Shown here one piece after another: positions 33,340-45,498 of a stretch of 64,000 nt of DNA. The stretch's first letter is position 1. The number at the start of each line of letters is the position of its first letter. Made by a program: the position numbers and the translations under genes. The DNA comes from Sesamum alatum (taxonomy: Eukaryota; Streptophyta; Magnoliopsida; Lamiales; Pedaliaceae), in assembly GCA_034509735.1 (NCBI GenBank), contig JACGWO010000001.1, forward strand, positions 36,707,966 through 36,771,965, written 5' to 3'. Under the pieces are notes generated by a model. The model was given only the letters and a program-made list of their open reading frames with translations, was not told the DNA's origin and made no database searches.

Positions 33340-34442
33340 TGTTAGAATAGGTGACCAGAAAGTCAATGGTATTGGCTGTTCTGAGAACCATTCGTCAATC
33401 TGTGAACAAGTAATATTATGTTAATGAATGTAGTAAGGATTCATAGGCATGAGTTTGTTGTACTTACTGCTTGCATCGTTACGATGTCACAACAAACGCC
33501 CACAGACTGAAATAACATTTCGGGAAATTGGAACTACGCTTGGAAGTGGGTTCATGAAATCAGTTTCGCCGAATCAGTCTGAAATACTCCAAGTCAAAGA
33601 AATCTCGAGACAGGGCATCGAGAATCCATTTGAGACTTGCACTAATATAAAGTCCATGGGATCATTTAATTTAGAATTAAATAAAGCCCATTCCATAAAG
33701 CCCATCAAAATGGATGGACAAGATTTGATCTAGAGAATGATGAGATGAATGGCCATGATTAATTTGACTTAATCAAAGCCTAATTTGACTAGGATTTGAC
33801 TAGGTCAAAGTCCTAGTCAAAGTGTGTCTCTTTGGAAGAGTTTGAGAAGGAATAGGAATTCCATCTTCTATAAATACTTAAAAACACACACACTTACACC
33901 TACTATTCTCTACAACTCTCATCTCTCATCACTCTCAAGATTTTCGTCCATCCCCTCTTCTTTTCTCCAAGATTTCTATTTTTGTTCTTCTTGATTTATT
34001 CAAGGTAGAACATAAGAGACGCCGGTTGCGTTAATTGATAGCGTGTACCGATGTCTCTTCTCCCCAAAATAATTTCTTGCTAGTACAAGGGTTGTTTGCT
34101 TTCCGGTGGAGCGAGTGAGATGATTTTAGAGGGTCTCTTCTTGAGATCTTGGTGCAAAACGGGGAACAATGCATGTAGCCGAACGAAGACAAAACTACAA
34201 CCGGGTAGGTTCTTAATTTCGTTTTTTTTCAGTTTCAATTCTATGGCCTCCATGTTGTGCTTTATTGAACATGAGATACACCGAAACGCCCGGGAGAATC
34301 AAGGGCACACCCCTTGATTCGTTTATGTATATTATGCATGATTTAAATTCCATTTAATTATGCTTTGTAATTTTTTATTACGCACTGTTTCGCGCTTCCG
34401 CTATTCGCGTTAATCTCCCGGGACGATCCACACATTCTTTCA
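33340..34442 (+). repeat. 3' LTR of E8, internally deleted (1103 bp)
   Basis: Matches the 5' LTR up to ...GACTTGCACTAA (about 33643), then jumps to the last AT-rich repeat unit (TATAAAGTCCATGGG). It omits the counterpart of about 26105-27336 (1236 bp). The U3 core and palindrome are lost; the TTGAC cluster, TATA box and U5 remain. U3 of both LTRs is copied from one template, so the deletion happened after insertion. Confidence 0.92.
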
Positions 34443-36102
34443 TTAAGCTGTGGTGTTCCAGGAGGGGTCCACTGAGAGAGAATCCCATTCTCTTTTAGAT
34501 AATCAGTAAACTCACCACTCAAATACTCTCCACCTCGGTCCGACCGAAGGGCTTTGATCTTTCGACCGGTTTGGTTCTCTACTTCAAGTCTGTATTCCTT
34601 AAACCTTCCAAAGGCTTCAGACTTGTACCTCATCAGGTAAACATAACCATACCGTGACTGATCATCGGTAAAGGTTATGAAGTACGAGTACCCACCTCTA
34701 GTCTGAGTATTTCTGTATGGATCAAATCCAACAGACCACTGGCTAGCGTACTTTGTCCAACAAAGGGTTTCTTGGTCATCTTTCCCTTTAGACAGGATTT
34801 GCAGGTCGGTAGGTTGTTCAAATCGTCTATTTTCTAGACTCTTTGAGTCCACCAACCTTCTTATCCTATATTTAGAGATATGACCTAACCTCGCATGCCA
34901 TATCTGTGCGTTATTATGATCATCACGTTTTCGTTTGTGTTCTGCAATCATAATCCAATTAGACTGTTAAAGTATGTACAGACCGTTGACCAATGTACCA
35001 AGCAAATGAGAAATACCATCTTTGATGATGAAAAAACCGTTTTTATTGATGGTAAATTCATATCCCTCTTTATCAAGGACCGGGATGGAAACAATGTTTT
35101 TAATCATGCTAGGTACATAGAAACAGTCGTTCAGTACAATCCTAACATGACTACTATTGGCTAACTCTAGTGATCCTACGGCCTTGCCATCGCCTACCCT
35201 CAGGATCATCTCATCCTTGGTTAGCCTTCTGCTTCTTTGCAGTGCCTGCAAATCATTGCAGATGCGAGCACCACACCCAGTATCCAATACCCATGAAGCA
35301 GAATTAGTAATCATATTAACTTCAACAACAAACACACCTGGGTTGGAGAGGAGTTGTGGGCACTCCCTCTTCCAATGCCCTTTCCCTTGGCAATGCATGC
35401 AGACATCATTTGCCTTGTACCGCTGAGAACCACGGGCCTTCCCTTTCCCTTTGCTCGGTCCAACCGGAGGAACAGGGAGACCTGGAGCGTGCGCAGGGGC
35501 CACAACCGTCTTCCCTTTGCCCTTCTTCCTCTTCCAGCGTCCGGCCCTTTTGCCATTCGCCTTGGAGGTCGAAGCCTCTCCTATCAATACCGCCGGCGCC
35601 GACTTGTGGGTCGTTGCCTCGTATTGGACCAGCATATTGATCAACTCATGAATACACTTCTCAAGTCCGTTCATGTTGTAGTTTACAACAAACGGGTCAT
35701 AGGATGGAGGAAGCGACTGGAGGATCACGTCAATGTACGTGTCATTGTTAAGCCCAGCTTTAAGGTCCTCGAGTTTCTCCACTAGGGAGAGCATCTTGAC
35801 CTCATGACTCTGTACAGACGCTCCTTCAGCGAGCTTGGTGCCGAAGAATGCTTTTGTGGCGGCATATCTAATATGCCTATCCGGAACCGCATAAACCTCG
35901 TTCATGCGGAGCATTATGGCGGACACGTTGTCCAGCCTCTCATACTGCTTCTGGATGTCGTTAGACATCGAAGCCAGTATGATACTGCGTACTTTCCGGT
36001 TGTCCTCATGCCATTTCTCGAACGTCAAACGTTCTTCAGGCGTGGACCCCTCCGGTAAGTTGCTCGGTGGCGGCTCGTCCAAGATGTAGCCTTGGTTCTC
36101 GA
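34443..36102 (-). pseudogene. gag-pol: copia gag-pol: gag, protease, integrase N-half (E6)
   Basis: E6 coding sequence between E9 and E8. It is open from 36102 to 34967 (about 378 codons): capsid core (LTFEKWHEDNRKVRSII ... LQSLPPSYDPFVVNYNMN), basic nucleocapsid with an intact zinc knuckle CMHCQGKGHWKREC (near 35350-35405), and protease WVLDTGCGARICND (near 35260-35305). A Gln codon turned TAA at 34967 ends it. Integrase follows (IWHARLGHI zinc finger, TFTDDQSRYGY, SDRGGEY) with a shifted stretch at about 34845-34710, and is cut at PQLN by E8. The first gag codons are at 38217-38116, beyond E9. Confidence 0.92.
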
Positions 36103-38115
36103 TGTTAGAATAGGTGACCATGTAAGCTAATTTTGGCAGGAATATGTAACCTATGTCTAGACAATTCTTTCGTATTTGATAAAAATATTTATGAATAAAG
36201 AAGTGAAAATTCATATGGCAATACTTTGTTTACGTTCACTTATCTGCATTTACGTTTCTGTTCACTACGCAAACAAAGCCCACGGACTGAGAAACAATTT
36301 CGGGGATTGGGACTACGCTTGGAGTTAGGTCCATGAAATCAGTCTTACCAAATCAGTCCGGAAATCTCCAAGTCAAGGAATCCCGAAATGGGTACCGGGA
36401 TTCCCTTTGAGACTTGCACTAAGCATCTGCTGTCGTATTTCATCGACGGGTGACGAAGGTCGTCTAAGCAGTGTTAGTGGGTCAGCGTGCTAGGAAGCAG
36501 CTGACTGAGGTGACTCACGGGAACCGTCTTACGGAGGACCTTGAGTATGGTCAGCAAGGTATGACGCGTATTCCCGGTTTTAACGGTACAGGCCAAGTCC
36601 TTTGACTTGAGGAACTGCTGAGTTTACCTGTGCGTCAGGTCTGTATCTTAGATATGGTGAGAGATTGCCAAAATACTCTTGAGTAGTCATAAGCCATGTC
36701 TAGTGCAGCTCGGGTGCACAAAGTGACAGTAGTTTCCAAGAAAGGATCTGTCTCCTGTCAAAAGGTGTTGACAGTTGAGTCTCATATATGCTCTGTGTCT
36801 TGTCCCTGAAATCTGTGGCCACAGTGACTGAACAGAAGGGAAAAGGTTTCCCTTGCGGCGTTTAGTGAGGACAGACCGACACTTAAGTCCAAAATGGGTA
36901 CCTGCATTTTCCGTGCCCTAGACCCTAAGTGATGAGACCGAAGACAGAAGGACAAGTGTACCGTTAGAGCCTAAATGTTCATCCCCGAGTATTTCACCTA
37001 GTCTCTAGTGCCATGGACTGTTGCTGGATGGCCACCCATGGTAACGGACGGATTCTAGGAATCCGACCAAGTCTAGGTGAATGGTGAACCTAAAGAGTCA
37101 CACACTATCCACACACACTTAGTATTTAATTTAAAATTAAATATTGGAGTAAAGGAATGATTAAATTAGATTTAATCGGGTCCCATATTTTCTTGGAGAA
37201 ATTAATTCCTTTTATTTGATAAAGGGAATTAAATTAATAAATAGGATTTATTAAAAGGGTTGATTTAATGGACTTAGAATAAATAATAATATTTATTTAT
37301 AATATTATATTTATTCTTTTAGCCTTTTGGAATATTTAAAAGGATTTAAATATTCCATTAAATTAAAATCAAACGGTTGAGATGGAAAGGGGAGATGGAA
37401 GGCTAGGATTCGTTTGACTAGGTCAAACACTAGTTTGACTAGGACTTTGACTAGGTCAAAATCCTAGTCAAATTAGGTTACTTAGAGTTTGAGTTTAAAG
37501 AGGATTAAACTCTTCCTCTATATAAACCTCTAGCTTCCAACGTTTGAGAGATTGATGATTCTTGAAAAACACACACAACACACACTCTCCCCTCTCCTAC
37601 CACTCGTCCGCCCCTCTCTCTTTCTCTAGCAAGAAAATATTTTTTCTTAGTTTTTTTTGTTCTTGGAACATCAAGAACTTAGATGAACCAATACCGTTAA
37701 TTGATAACGAGTTTATTGATTCGTCCACTCCAAAAATAATACTTATTCGTTGCTAGCACGACGTGCAAGATACGTGGGTGGATCGTGTGTCACGATTTGG
37801 AGGATCTCAAGAACGAGGTCTTGGTGCAAAATGGGGAACAACGCGAGTAGCAGTTGAAGACGACAACGACAACGGGTAGGTCTCGTTTAAGATTTTCGTC
37901 CCTCTTTATTTTTCAACTCTATGGCCTCCATGATTTATTTAATTTTTTTATGATCATGAGATACACCGAACGCCCAGGAATCTCAAGGGCACACCCCTTG
38001 AGCGTGTTATTTAAATTAAAAGCATGCCTTTTATTTTGTAAATTTTAATATGTTTATTTTTACCGCGCTTCCGCATTCGCGCAATTCCCGGGACGATCCA
38101 CCGGATTTTCTTTCA
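36103..38115 (+). mobile_element. E9: solo LTR (group alpha, 2013 bp)
   Basis: TGTTAGAATAGGTGACC to ...GGATTTTCTTTCA with CTCGA on both sides (36098-36102 and 38116-38120). E6 gag reads across the site. It contains CTGTGGCCACAG (36823-36834), TTGAC cores (37411-37476), TATATAAA (37519-37526) and a hairpin (37982-38002). It is closest to the LTR of E14. Confidence 0.95.
37982..38002 (+). promoter_or_regulatory. LTR 3'-end hairpin (E9)
   Basis: CTCAAGGG-CACAC-CCCTTGAG, an 8-bp perfect stem. E14 has the identical stem at 56463-56483. Confidence 0.65.
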
Positions 38116-38217
38116 CTCGAAACCAAGGATAATCCTCAGGTTTCTCAGTCAGTCCGAGTAGTTCGTTCCGTTGAATTTGTTAGTCTCAAGAATCATGGTT
38201 AACGGGTTCTTAGACAT
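38116..38217 (-). pseudogene. gag: copia gag start (E6)
   Basis: First codons of E6 gag. The ATG at 38217-38215 gives MSKNPLTMILETNKFNGTNY, the same start as in E5, E3 and E11. E9 interrupts after about 34 codons, and the frame resumes beyond 36102 with ENQGYILDEP. A shift is visible near 38150 (the LRNLR region reads LTEKPED). Confidence 0.87.
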
Positions 38218-38573
38218 ATCTACATTAATGAAAATGTAAAGCAGAAATTAGCAGATGATGGTAATATTATTGTTCAAGTTGAAGACTTGGTCTTTTAGTC
38301 TTTAACCCTCCCACTATTTATACGAAAGTCCGCCACTCTCAAGCGGAGTTTCGGGAAACCATTTCCTAGTGGGCTTGGGATCCACAAGCGTAATCTCCAT
38401 GCCCCGCTTTTACGATTCACATGAAGAAGACCTTGTGGGAGATATCCAATATCATTCTCATCCAATCAGATTCCAAAGATATTTTGCCTCACCTATTCAC
38501 ATGGTCCGAGGACTCCAAGCGAACCATGTTACTCAGTGTTGGGCCCGACCCATCAACCAAATCATGCCTCAAA

Positions 38574-38690
38574 CTGTCGCCCCCCACGACTCGTGAGATA
38601 GGGAAACAGTGAGCGCAGTCTTTTTGTTAACAACAATAGTGCAGCTTTCCCCTAGTCCAAGTGTGCCACGACTCGTGAGACCACACTTGG
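38574..38690 (-). promoter_or_regulatory. twin leader hairpins (E6)
   Basis: 38657-38690: CCAAGTGTG ... CACACTTGG, 9 paired bases. 38574-38609: CTGTTTCCC ... GGGCGACAG, one mismatch and one wobble. The loops are GTCTCACGAGTCGTGG and a near-identical sequence. Confidence 0.66.
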
Positions 38691-39630
38691 GTAGTGGTAG
38701 CTTCCTCACCACATTGTTGTGGATGGAAGGCTCGGACAGACCAAAATACCATTTTGATCCAAGTCCGTTCTGGGCCTAATATTTAATTTGGTTCAACCAA
38801 ATGAGAGTTTGTGTATGACAGAGACCTGATCACATTATTGTGTTTTAGAATGCATAAATATCTAATATTTAAAGCGATAAATAAATACGCCGCATGCAGA
38901 AAACATAGCATACCCCTGTTAGGATGATCACAAGCCCAACCTATGCGACCCACTGAGCCCGCAGTGAGTCTATGGTCTGTCTAGGGTGGTCCTAAATTAT
39001 TACAATAATAATAAACCCATTGTCATTCCAATGGGCCTTGAAGTGCTTCTTGTTTCACGCCTTGATGGTCCTCCTTGGGGTCTCCGACTCCAATTGCTTG
39101 TTAAAATTGAAACCTAATCAATCCTATCTACTCTCATTACAACTGAAAGTAATACATCGGTAATTAAGAAAACAAGCCTTAACATCATGAGGCTGAAAAT
39201 ACGGGAGATAATAGTCCCAAAAACAAGAGGCACGCAGGCCCCACCCAACAGAAAATAAATAAACATTCATTCATCCATACACAAGGTCTAGGGCTTTGTG
39301 ATCATCCCATGTTGATTCCATCAACTCACATATAACATAATTATTCCAAATAATCATGCAATAAAACCAATGGATATTCCAAATATCCAAGTTATGTCCA
39401 ACATCAAAAAAGCATAAACATATAAATAATATGCAAAATTTAAATTTCAAATTTAAAGGACATTTTACACAATGCATCCAATGCATGTATTAATCCCAAA
39501 TTAATTAAGCAAAATTAATCCAAGGAATAATCCAATTATTCCAAAATCAAAAATGCAAAAATTAATATATTTTCAGAATATTGTGCAGAAAATACAGAAA
39601 ATCGAATTTTTCGGAAAAATTCGAAAAACG

Positions 39631-39870
39631 GCACAAAACGGCCCAGCCGTTGTGGTGGCCGGCCGCCCGCGCGCACAGGGGTAGCGCGCGCGTGCGCGCA
39701 GGCAGCAAGCCTGCGCGCCCTGTGCACGCGCGCTCTGTGCCGCGCGCTGGCAGCGGCCGGCTGCGCACAGCGCGCGCGCGCGCCTGTGCGCAGCATCCGC
39801 GCGCAGGCGCCCGCCTGCGCGCGGCCGCTGCCGACTGATCCCAATTTTTTTGCGCGCGGCCGCTGCCGAG
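39631..39870 (-). other. GC-rich leader island (E6)
   Basis: About 240 bp of GCGCGC-rich DNA. On its promoter-proximal side it includes a 35-bp tandem duplication (from 39816 and 39851, each starting TGCGCGCGGCCGCTGCCGA and ending in a T-run). Arg/Ala-rich frames on both strands are composition artefacts. Confidence 0.73.
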
Positions 39871-40113
39871 CGATCCCAATTTTTTTTTTTTTCAAAAACT
39901 GTTTCAGCACAATAACATTAATATTATTCTGAAAATAAGCATGCAATTTTTAGATCCAATCTAACAAAATTAAGCATGCCAAAAGTCCAATAAATCCAAA
40001 CAATTGAATCATCATATTATTCATATATTTATGTAATCTAACATGCCAATAAAGCCATTTAAAAGCAAGTAGATCATGCCAAACACATAGATCTATGCCC
40101 CTTACATCGAACC

Positions 40114-40127
40114 GGGCTCTGATACCA
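40114..40127 (-). other. primer-binding site (E6)
   Basis: TGGTATCAGAGCCC on the minus strand, two bases from the LTR end at 40130. Initiator-Met tRNA site. Confidence 0.93.
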
Positions 40128-40129
40128 CT

Positions 40130-42337
40130 TGAAGGACAAGCGGATCCGCTCGGGAGCGCGAGCGGAAGCGAGAAAAGCGTGGAAAGTGCGTAAATTTAAA
40201 TCAAATTCAAAATACGCGAATCCCAAGGGTGTACCCTTGGGTGCTCGACCCGGCATTCGATGTAGCATGTGTAAATATTAAAATATATATTTAAACACAT
40301 AGGGCATAGATATACAAATGAAATCAATCAAAGCGTAATAAACCGTTACCTTTGATTGTTTAGCGTATGCTCCCGGCTACTAGCGTTGTTCCTTCTCCGG
40401 AATGCTCACGAAATCCAAACGTATGGATTCTCCAAAGGTCATCCACACCACACCGGAAGAAACACACGTTCTTCTTGCTAGAAAAGAACGGGTTTAGGAA
40501 GGAATCGGTTTAAAAGAAGAACACTATGAATTAGTGTTCTCTTAAACTTATTTTGTTCTTCTTCATGATTCAAAATCAAGAGAGGGAGGGAGCACGAAAT
40601 TTTGAGAGAGAGGAGAGGATTTTTGTCTTCTCTTTTTCCTAGAAAAAGATGAATAATGAATCACTTATGCTTGGTGTTGTATATTCTAATATACATACAT
40701 AATTAATATGATTATTGGAATGTGTCTAGATTCATCCAAGGATGTCTAGATTCATTCCAATCAATCACCATCAATTCTTCAATCAAGCCTACCAAAATTT
40801 ATGGTATGATCAAATCATACCAAAAGGGAAGAGCTTGATTGGAGTTGATTTGTCTCTTTCCAAAAGAGATAAGTCAACATACCACCTAGCATGAAACATG
40901 GCTGATTTTGCTTCCTCCAAGGGAGCGTGTCGGCCAAGTTTAATTAAGGAAAGAAGTCCAACTTCTTCCCATTCCAAATTAGGAATTATTTCTCCTCTCG
41001 GGTATAATTCAACGGACCGGGTTTTATCGTAATCCAATTACGATGAACCCAATATTAAATCCAATTTAATGTCCACTTAAATTATTTCCGTTGATCTTTT
41101 AATCCAATTAAAAGATCCAACGTCTCAACATCTCAACTTTCCATATTTAATCGAAAATCCAATTTACCGATTAAACAGAAGCCCGATACAATATCGGTCG
41201 GTCCATCCAATGGACTTTCCCCTAAGTAATCCAATTACTTATTTTATCCTTCGAGATTGACTCCAAGTCGATCTCTCAACCTCCTCGGTGATTTGTGTGT
41301 GACCCTTTAGGTTCACCCTCAGCTAGACTTGGGCCCGTGCCCACAAGGGCCCGTTACCATGGGTGGCCGTCTAGCAACAGTCCATGGCACTAGAGACTAG
41401 GTGAATTGGCGTGAACATTTAGGCGTCGATTCCGTACGGGTACGATCCTTCCGTCTACCGTCTCTCGGCCTTAGTCTAGGGTATGGAATTGGGTGTCGGT
41501 TCCCATCCTTGACTAGGCATCTATGCTTAATACTCGAGACCACGTATGCTTCATTGCGTCGACACAGGAAACCATTCCCTGTTCGACCAACCACTGTGGC
41601 CACAGCTTCAAACAGCATGTACGTGTCTCTGAGTGCATAGGAGATACCTCTGTCATATACTGACAAGGGACGGATCCTTTTCTTGGAATCCACCATCCTC
41701 GCTACACATTCTGACTGCACTGGACAAGGCTTATAATGATCATCTTACAGAATGATCACCTCTCGCCAGATCCAAGATACAGCCGTCCTGTGCACGTGAC
41801 TGCCATGATTCCTCAAGTCTGAGGATTACTCCCGTACTATCGGAACCGGGAAAAACCAATCATACCGACCAAGCCTCCAAGGCTTCCATATGATGATCCC
41901 CGCGAGTCAGTCCAGTCGGCTCGACCCCAGTCGACCAACCCATCAAGATCGTGTAGGTGTCCCACGCCTGTCGCCGATGAAACACGGCACTCATCCAATG
42001 AACACGACTCTTGACGCAAGTCTCAATAGGACTCTCGATGCCCTGTCTCGAGGTCCTCGACTTGGAACGTTTCAGACCCAACTCTTAATCAGTTGGTTTC
42101 ATGACCACCATCCAATGCGTGGCCCAACTGCACGAGTTGTTATCCATGGTCTGTGGGCTTTGTTGCGATATAAGTTAAACACCAGTTTAACAAATGTAAG
42201 ATGAGCGCAACAAAGAAGGTACCATTGGTGACGAATACTCATCTTATTCATCACATAATAATATTACATTCACATCAAGTTGTCGGATAGGTTACAAATT
42301 TCCAAACCTATTGGCTTTCTGGTCACCTATTCCAACA
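40130..42337 (-). repeat. 5' LTR of E6 (group beta, 2208 bp)
   Basis: TGTTGGAATAGGTGACC at 42337 to CTTGTCCTTCA at 40130 (minus strand). It contains CTGTGGCCACAG (41594-41605), the conserved core (41351-41403) and the hairpin at 40222-40241 (CCCAAGGG / CCCTTGGG). Group-beta LTRs lack the dense TTGAC cluster of the other families. Confidence 0.95.
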
Positions 42338-43515
42338 AATAGAACCATACCATTAGTGATCATCAATAAAGCTTATGAAGTACGAGTACCCACCTTTAGC
42401 CTTAGTATTTAATGGACCACAGACATCCGTATGGATCAAATCCAACAGACCGTTGGCTAGCGTGCTTTGTCCAACAAAGGGTTTCTTGGTCATCTTTTAC
42501 TTCAGACATGATTTGCAGGTCGGTAGGTTGTCCAAATCGTCTATTTCTAAACTCTTTGAGTCCACCAACCTTCTTATCCTATCCTTAGAAATATGACCTA
42601 ACCTCGCATGCCAAATCTGTGTATTATCATGATTATCATGTTTTTGTTTGTGTTCTGTAGTTATAATCCAATTAGACTGTTGAAGTATGTACATACCGTT
42701 TACCAATGTACCTAGCAAATGAGACTCATCATCATTGATAATATAAAAATCATTTTAATTGATGGTGAAAGAATAACCCTCCTTTTCAAAGATAGGTATA
42801 GATACAATATTCTTTGTCATGTTAGGTACATAGATACAGTCGTTCAGTACAATCCTAACATGACTACTAATGACTAACTTCATTGATCCTACGACTTCCA
42901 CAGCAACGGCCTTGCCTTCGCCTAGCCTCAGGATCATCTCATCATTTGTTAGCCTTCTACTTCTTTGCAGTGCTTGCAAATTATTACAGATGTGAGCACC
43001 ACACCCAGCATCCAATAGCCATCAAGCAGAATAAGTTATCATGTTTGCTTTAACCACAAAATACTTGGATTGGAGAGGAGTTGTGGGCACTACCTCTTCC
43101 AATGCCCCTTTCTTTGGCAATGCATGCAGACGTCATATGCCTTGGACCGCTGAGAACCACGGGCCTTCCCTTTCCCTTTGCCCATTCAACCGGGGCAACA
43201 GGGGCGCCAGGATCGTGAGCAGGGGCCGCAACTATCTTCCCCTTTCCCTTCTTCCTCTTCTAGCGTCCGACCCTCTTGCCATACGCCTTGGAGGTCGAAG
43301 CCTCTCCTATCAATACCGCCGACGCCGACTTGTCGGTCGTTGCCTCGTATTGCACCAGCATGTTGATCAACTCACGAATAGACTTCTCAAGTCCGTTCAT
43401 GTTGTAGTTTACAACAAATGGGTGATAGGACGGAGGAAGCGACTGGAGGATCATGTCAACGTATGTGTCATTGTTAAGCCCAGCTTTAAGGTCCGTGAGC
43501 TTCTCCACTAGGGAA
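42338..43515 (-). pseudogene. gag-pol: copia gag-pol: gag end, protease, integrase N-terminus (E5)
   Basis: E5 coding sequence between solo LTR E10 and E6. From 43515: end of the capsid core (LKAGLNNDTYVDMILQSLPP), basic nucleocapsid and zinc knuckle CMHCQRKGHWKR with a stop where Glu should follow. The protease motif reads LDAGCGAHICNN, so the DTG active-site triad is DAG. Integrase then begins (IWHARLGHISKDRIRRL, LPTCKSCL, HTDVCGPL) up to the E6 junction at 42338. Stops near 43260, 43090 and 42505 break the frame. It continues at 19402 on the far side of E6. Confidence 0.88.
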
Positions 43516-45498
43516 TGAAGCCTGTGAGAGGCGTGTGGATCGTCCCAGGAAATAGAGTGAATGCAGAAGCGCGGTATATATTTAAATTACATAATTTGAA
43601 CATGCTTTATATGTAAAAATAAAGAACATGTTAAAGGGGTGCCCTTGAAGTTCCCGGGTGTTCGGTGTATCTCATGAATTAAAATACATACAAGCAATCA
43701 TGGAGGCCATAGGATTTGAAAGTAAAAGAAGATACGAAAACGTAAAAAGGGAATTACCGGTTCGTCGTTTTCCTCTTCTAATCGGTAATCGCGTTGTTCC
43801 CCGATTTGCACTAAAATCTCGTATGTGAGATTCTCTCAATCGTGACACGCAATCCGCCCACGTATCTTGCTCGTCGTGCTAGTGAACAAATAAGTATTTA
43901 TTTGGAGAGGACGGATCAATCACACGTTATTACTTAACGGGATTAATCCTCCTTTTGTTCAATTGTTAAAACAAATGAACAAAGCGTGGAGAGAGAGAGA
44001 GAGAGAGAGTGGCGGACGACAGAGACGAAACCGAGAGAGAGTGTGTGTTATGTGTGTGTTGGAGTTTCATCATCATTCTTATGGTGAGGGGCTAGGACTA
44101 TATATAGAGGAGGAGTTTAATCCTCTTCAAACTCCAACTCTAAAGAAGACTAATTTGACTAGGATTTTGACCTATTCAAAATCCTATTCAAAGTAGTAAT
44201 TTGACCTAGTCAACTTAATCCTAGCCATTCATCTCTCTTTTAATCTCAATCATTAATTTAATGCAATGGAATATTTAAAACCTATTTAAATATTCCATGG
44301 GCAATAAATAAATATAAGTATTTATTCTAGACCCAATAAATTAATTTTCTAATAAATCTAATTTATTAGATTAATCCCTTTTATCTAATAAAAGGAATTA
44401 ATTCTCTCCGAAAAAATTAAGGACCGATTAAATCCAATTTAATCATTCCATTTCTCCAAATATTTAATTCTAAATTAAATACTTAATGTGTGCGGATTGT
44501 GTGTGACTCTTTAGGTTCACCTTTCAGCTAGACTTGGTCGGATTCCTAGAATCCGCCCGTTACCATGGGTGGCCATCTACCAATGGTCCATGGCCCTAGA
44601 GACTAGGTGAATATTCGGGGATGAACATTTAGGCTCTAATGGTACACTTGTCCTTCCGTCTACGGTCTCAGCACTTAGGGTCTAGGGCACGGAAAATGCA
44701 GGTACTCATTTTGGACCTAAGTGTCGGTCTGTCCTTACTAAACGCCGCAAGGGAAACCTTCCCTTCTGTTCAATTACTATGGCCACAGATTTTAGGGACA
44801 AGACACAGAGCATATGTGAGACTCGACTGTCAATAGCTTTTGACAGGAGACAGATCCTTTCTTGGAAGCTACTATCACTCTATATATCAGAGCTGCACTA
44901 GACATTGCTTATGACTACTCAAGTGCTTCTTGGCAATCTCTCACCATATCTAAGATACAACCCTGATATACAGGTCAACTCAGCAGTTCCTGAAGTCAAA
45001 GGACTTGACCTGTACTGTTGGAACCGGGAACACACGTCATACCTAGCCAACCCTACTGAAGGTCCTCCGTAAGACGGTTCCCGCGGGTCACCTCAGTCAA
45101 CTGCTCCCTAGCAGGCTAACCCACTAACATTGCTTAGACGACCTTCGTCACCCGTCGATTAAATACGACAGCAGATGCTTAGTGCAAGTCTCAAGGGGAA
45201 TCTCGGTACCCACTTTTCGAGATTACTCGACTTGGGATTTCCGGACTGATTCGGCGGGCCTGATTCCATGGACCTACCTCCAAGCGTAGTCCCTGTCCCC
45301 GAAATATGTTTTCAGTCCGTGGGCTTTGTTTGCGTAGTGAACAGATATGCATAAAGCAGATAAAGTGAACACAAACAAAGCAATGCCAAATGAATTTCAC
45401 TTCTTTATTCATTAATAATTTATCAAATCCTTGAAATTGTCTGGACATAGGTTACATTTTGTCTGCCAAGATTGGCTACATGGTCACCTATTCTAACA
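43516..45498 (-). mobile_element. E10: solo LTR (group alpha, 1983 bp)
   Basis: Minus-strand LTR, TGTTAGAATAGGTGACC at 45498 to ...CACAGGCTTCA at 43516, with GGGAA on both sides (43511-43515 and 45499-45503). E5 gag reads across. It carries TATATATA (44099-44106), TTGAC cores near 44155-44210 and a GA/GT-rich microsatellite stretch at 43988-44062. The palindrome is degraded here (CTATGGCCACAG near 44778). Confidence 0.94.

Larger units (their letters stand above)
25796..34442 (+). mobile_element. E8: complete but defective copia element
   Basis: Plus-strand element with both ends in view: 5' LTR 25796-28134, primer-binding site 28136-28149, internal region to 33339, polypurine tract 33328-33339, 3' LTR 33340-34442. 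TTAAG flanks both sides (25791-25795 and 34443-34447), and the E6 integrase (PQLN...) reads across. The first ~230 bp of the two LTRs differ by one indel and two substitutions by eye, implying recent insertion. The internal coding region is heavily degraded and the 3' LTR has lost 1236 bp. Confidence 0.94.
38218..40113 (-). other. untranslated leader of E6
   Basis: About 1.9 kb, collinear with the E4 leader: GC-rich island 39631-39870, conserved block near 38940-39000, twin hairpins 38574-38690. Otherwise AT-rich with no recognised gene. Confidence 0.75.
19403..42337 (-). mobile_element. E6: complete copia element with three insertions
   Basis: Minus-strand element of 22.9 kb in the window; removing its three later insertions (E7, E8, E9) leaves about 9.8 kb. 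5' LTR 40130-42337, primer-binding site 40114-40127, leader 38218-40113, gag-pol in four pieces (38217-38116, 36102-34443, 25795-24846, 22417-21588), polypurine tract 21574-21585, 3' LTR 19403-21573. Flanks AACAG (19398-19402) and AATAG (42338-42342) match at 4 of 5 bases, and the E5 integrase reads across them. The first ~330 bp of the two LTRs differ at about nine sites by eye. Confidence 0.93.
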
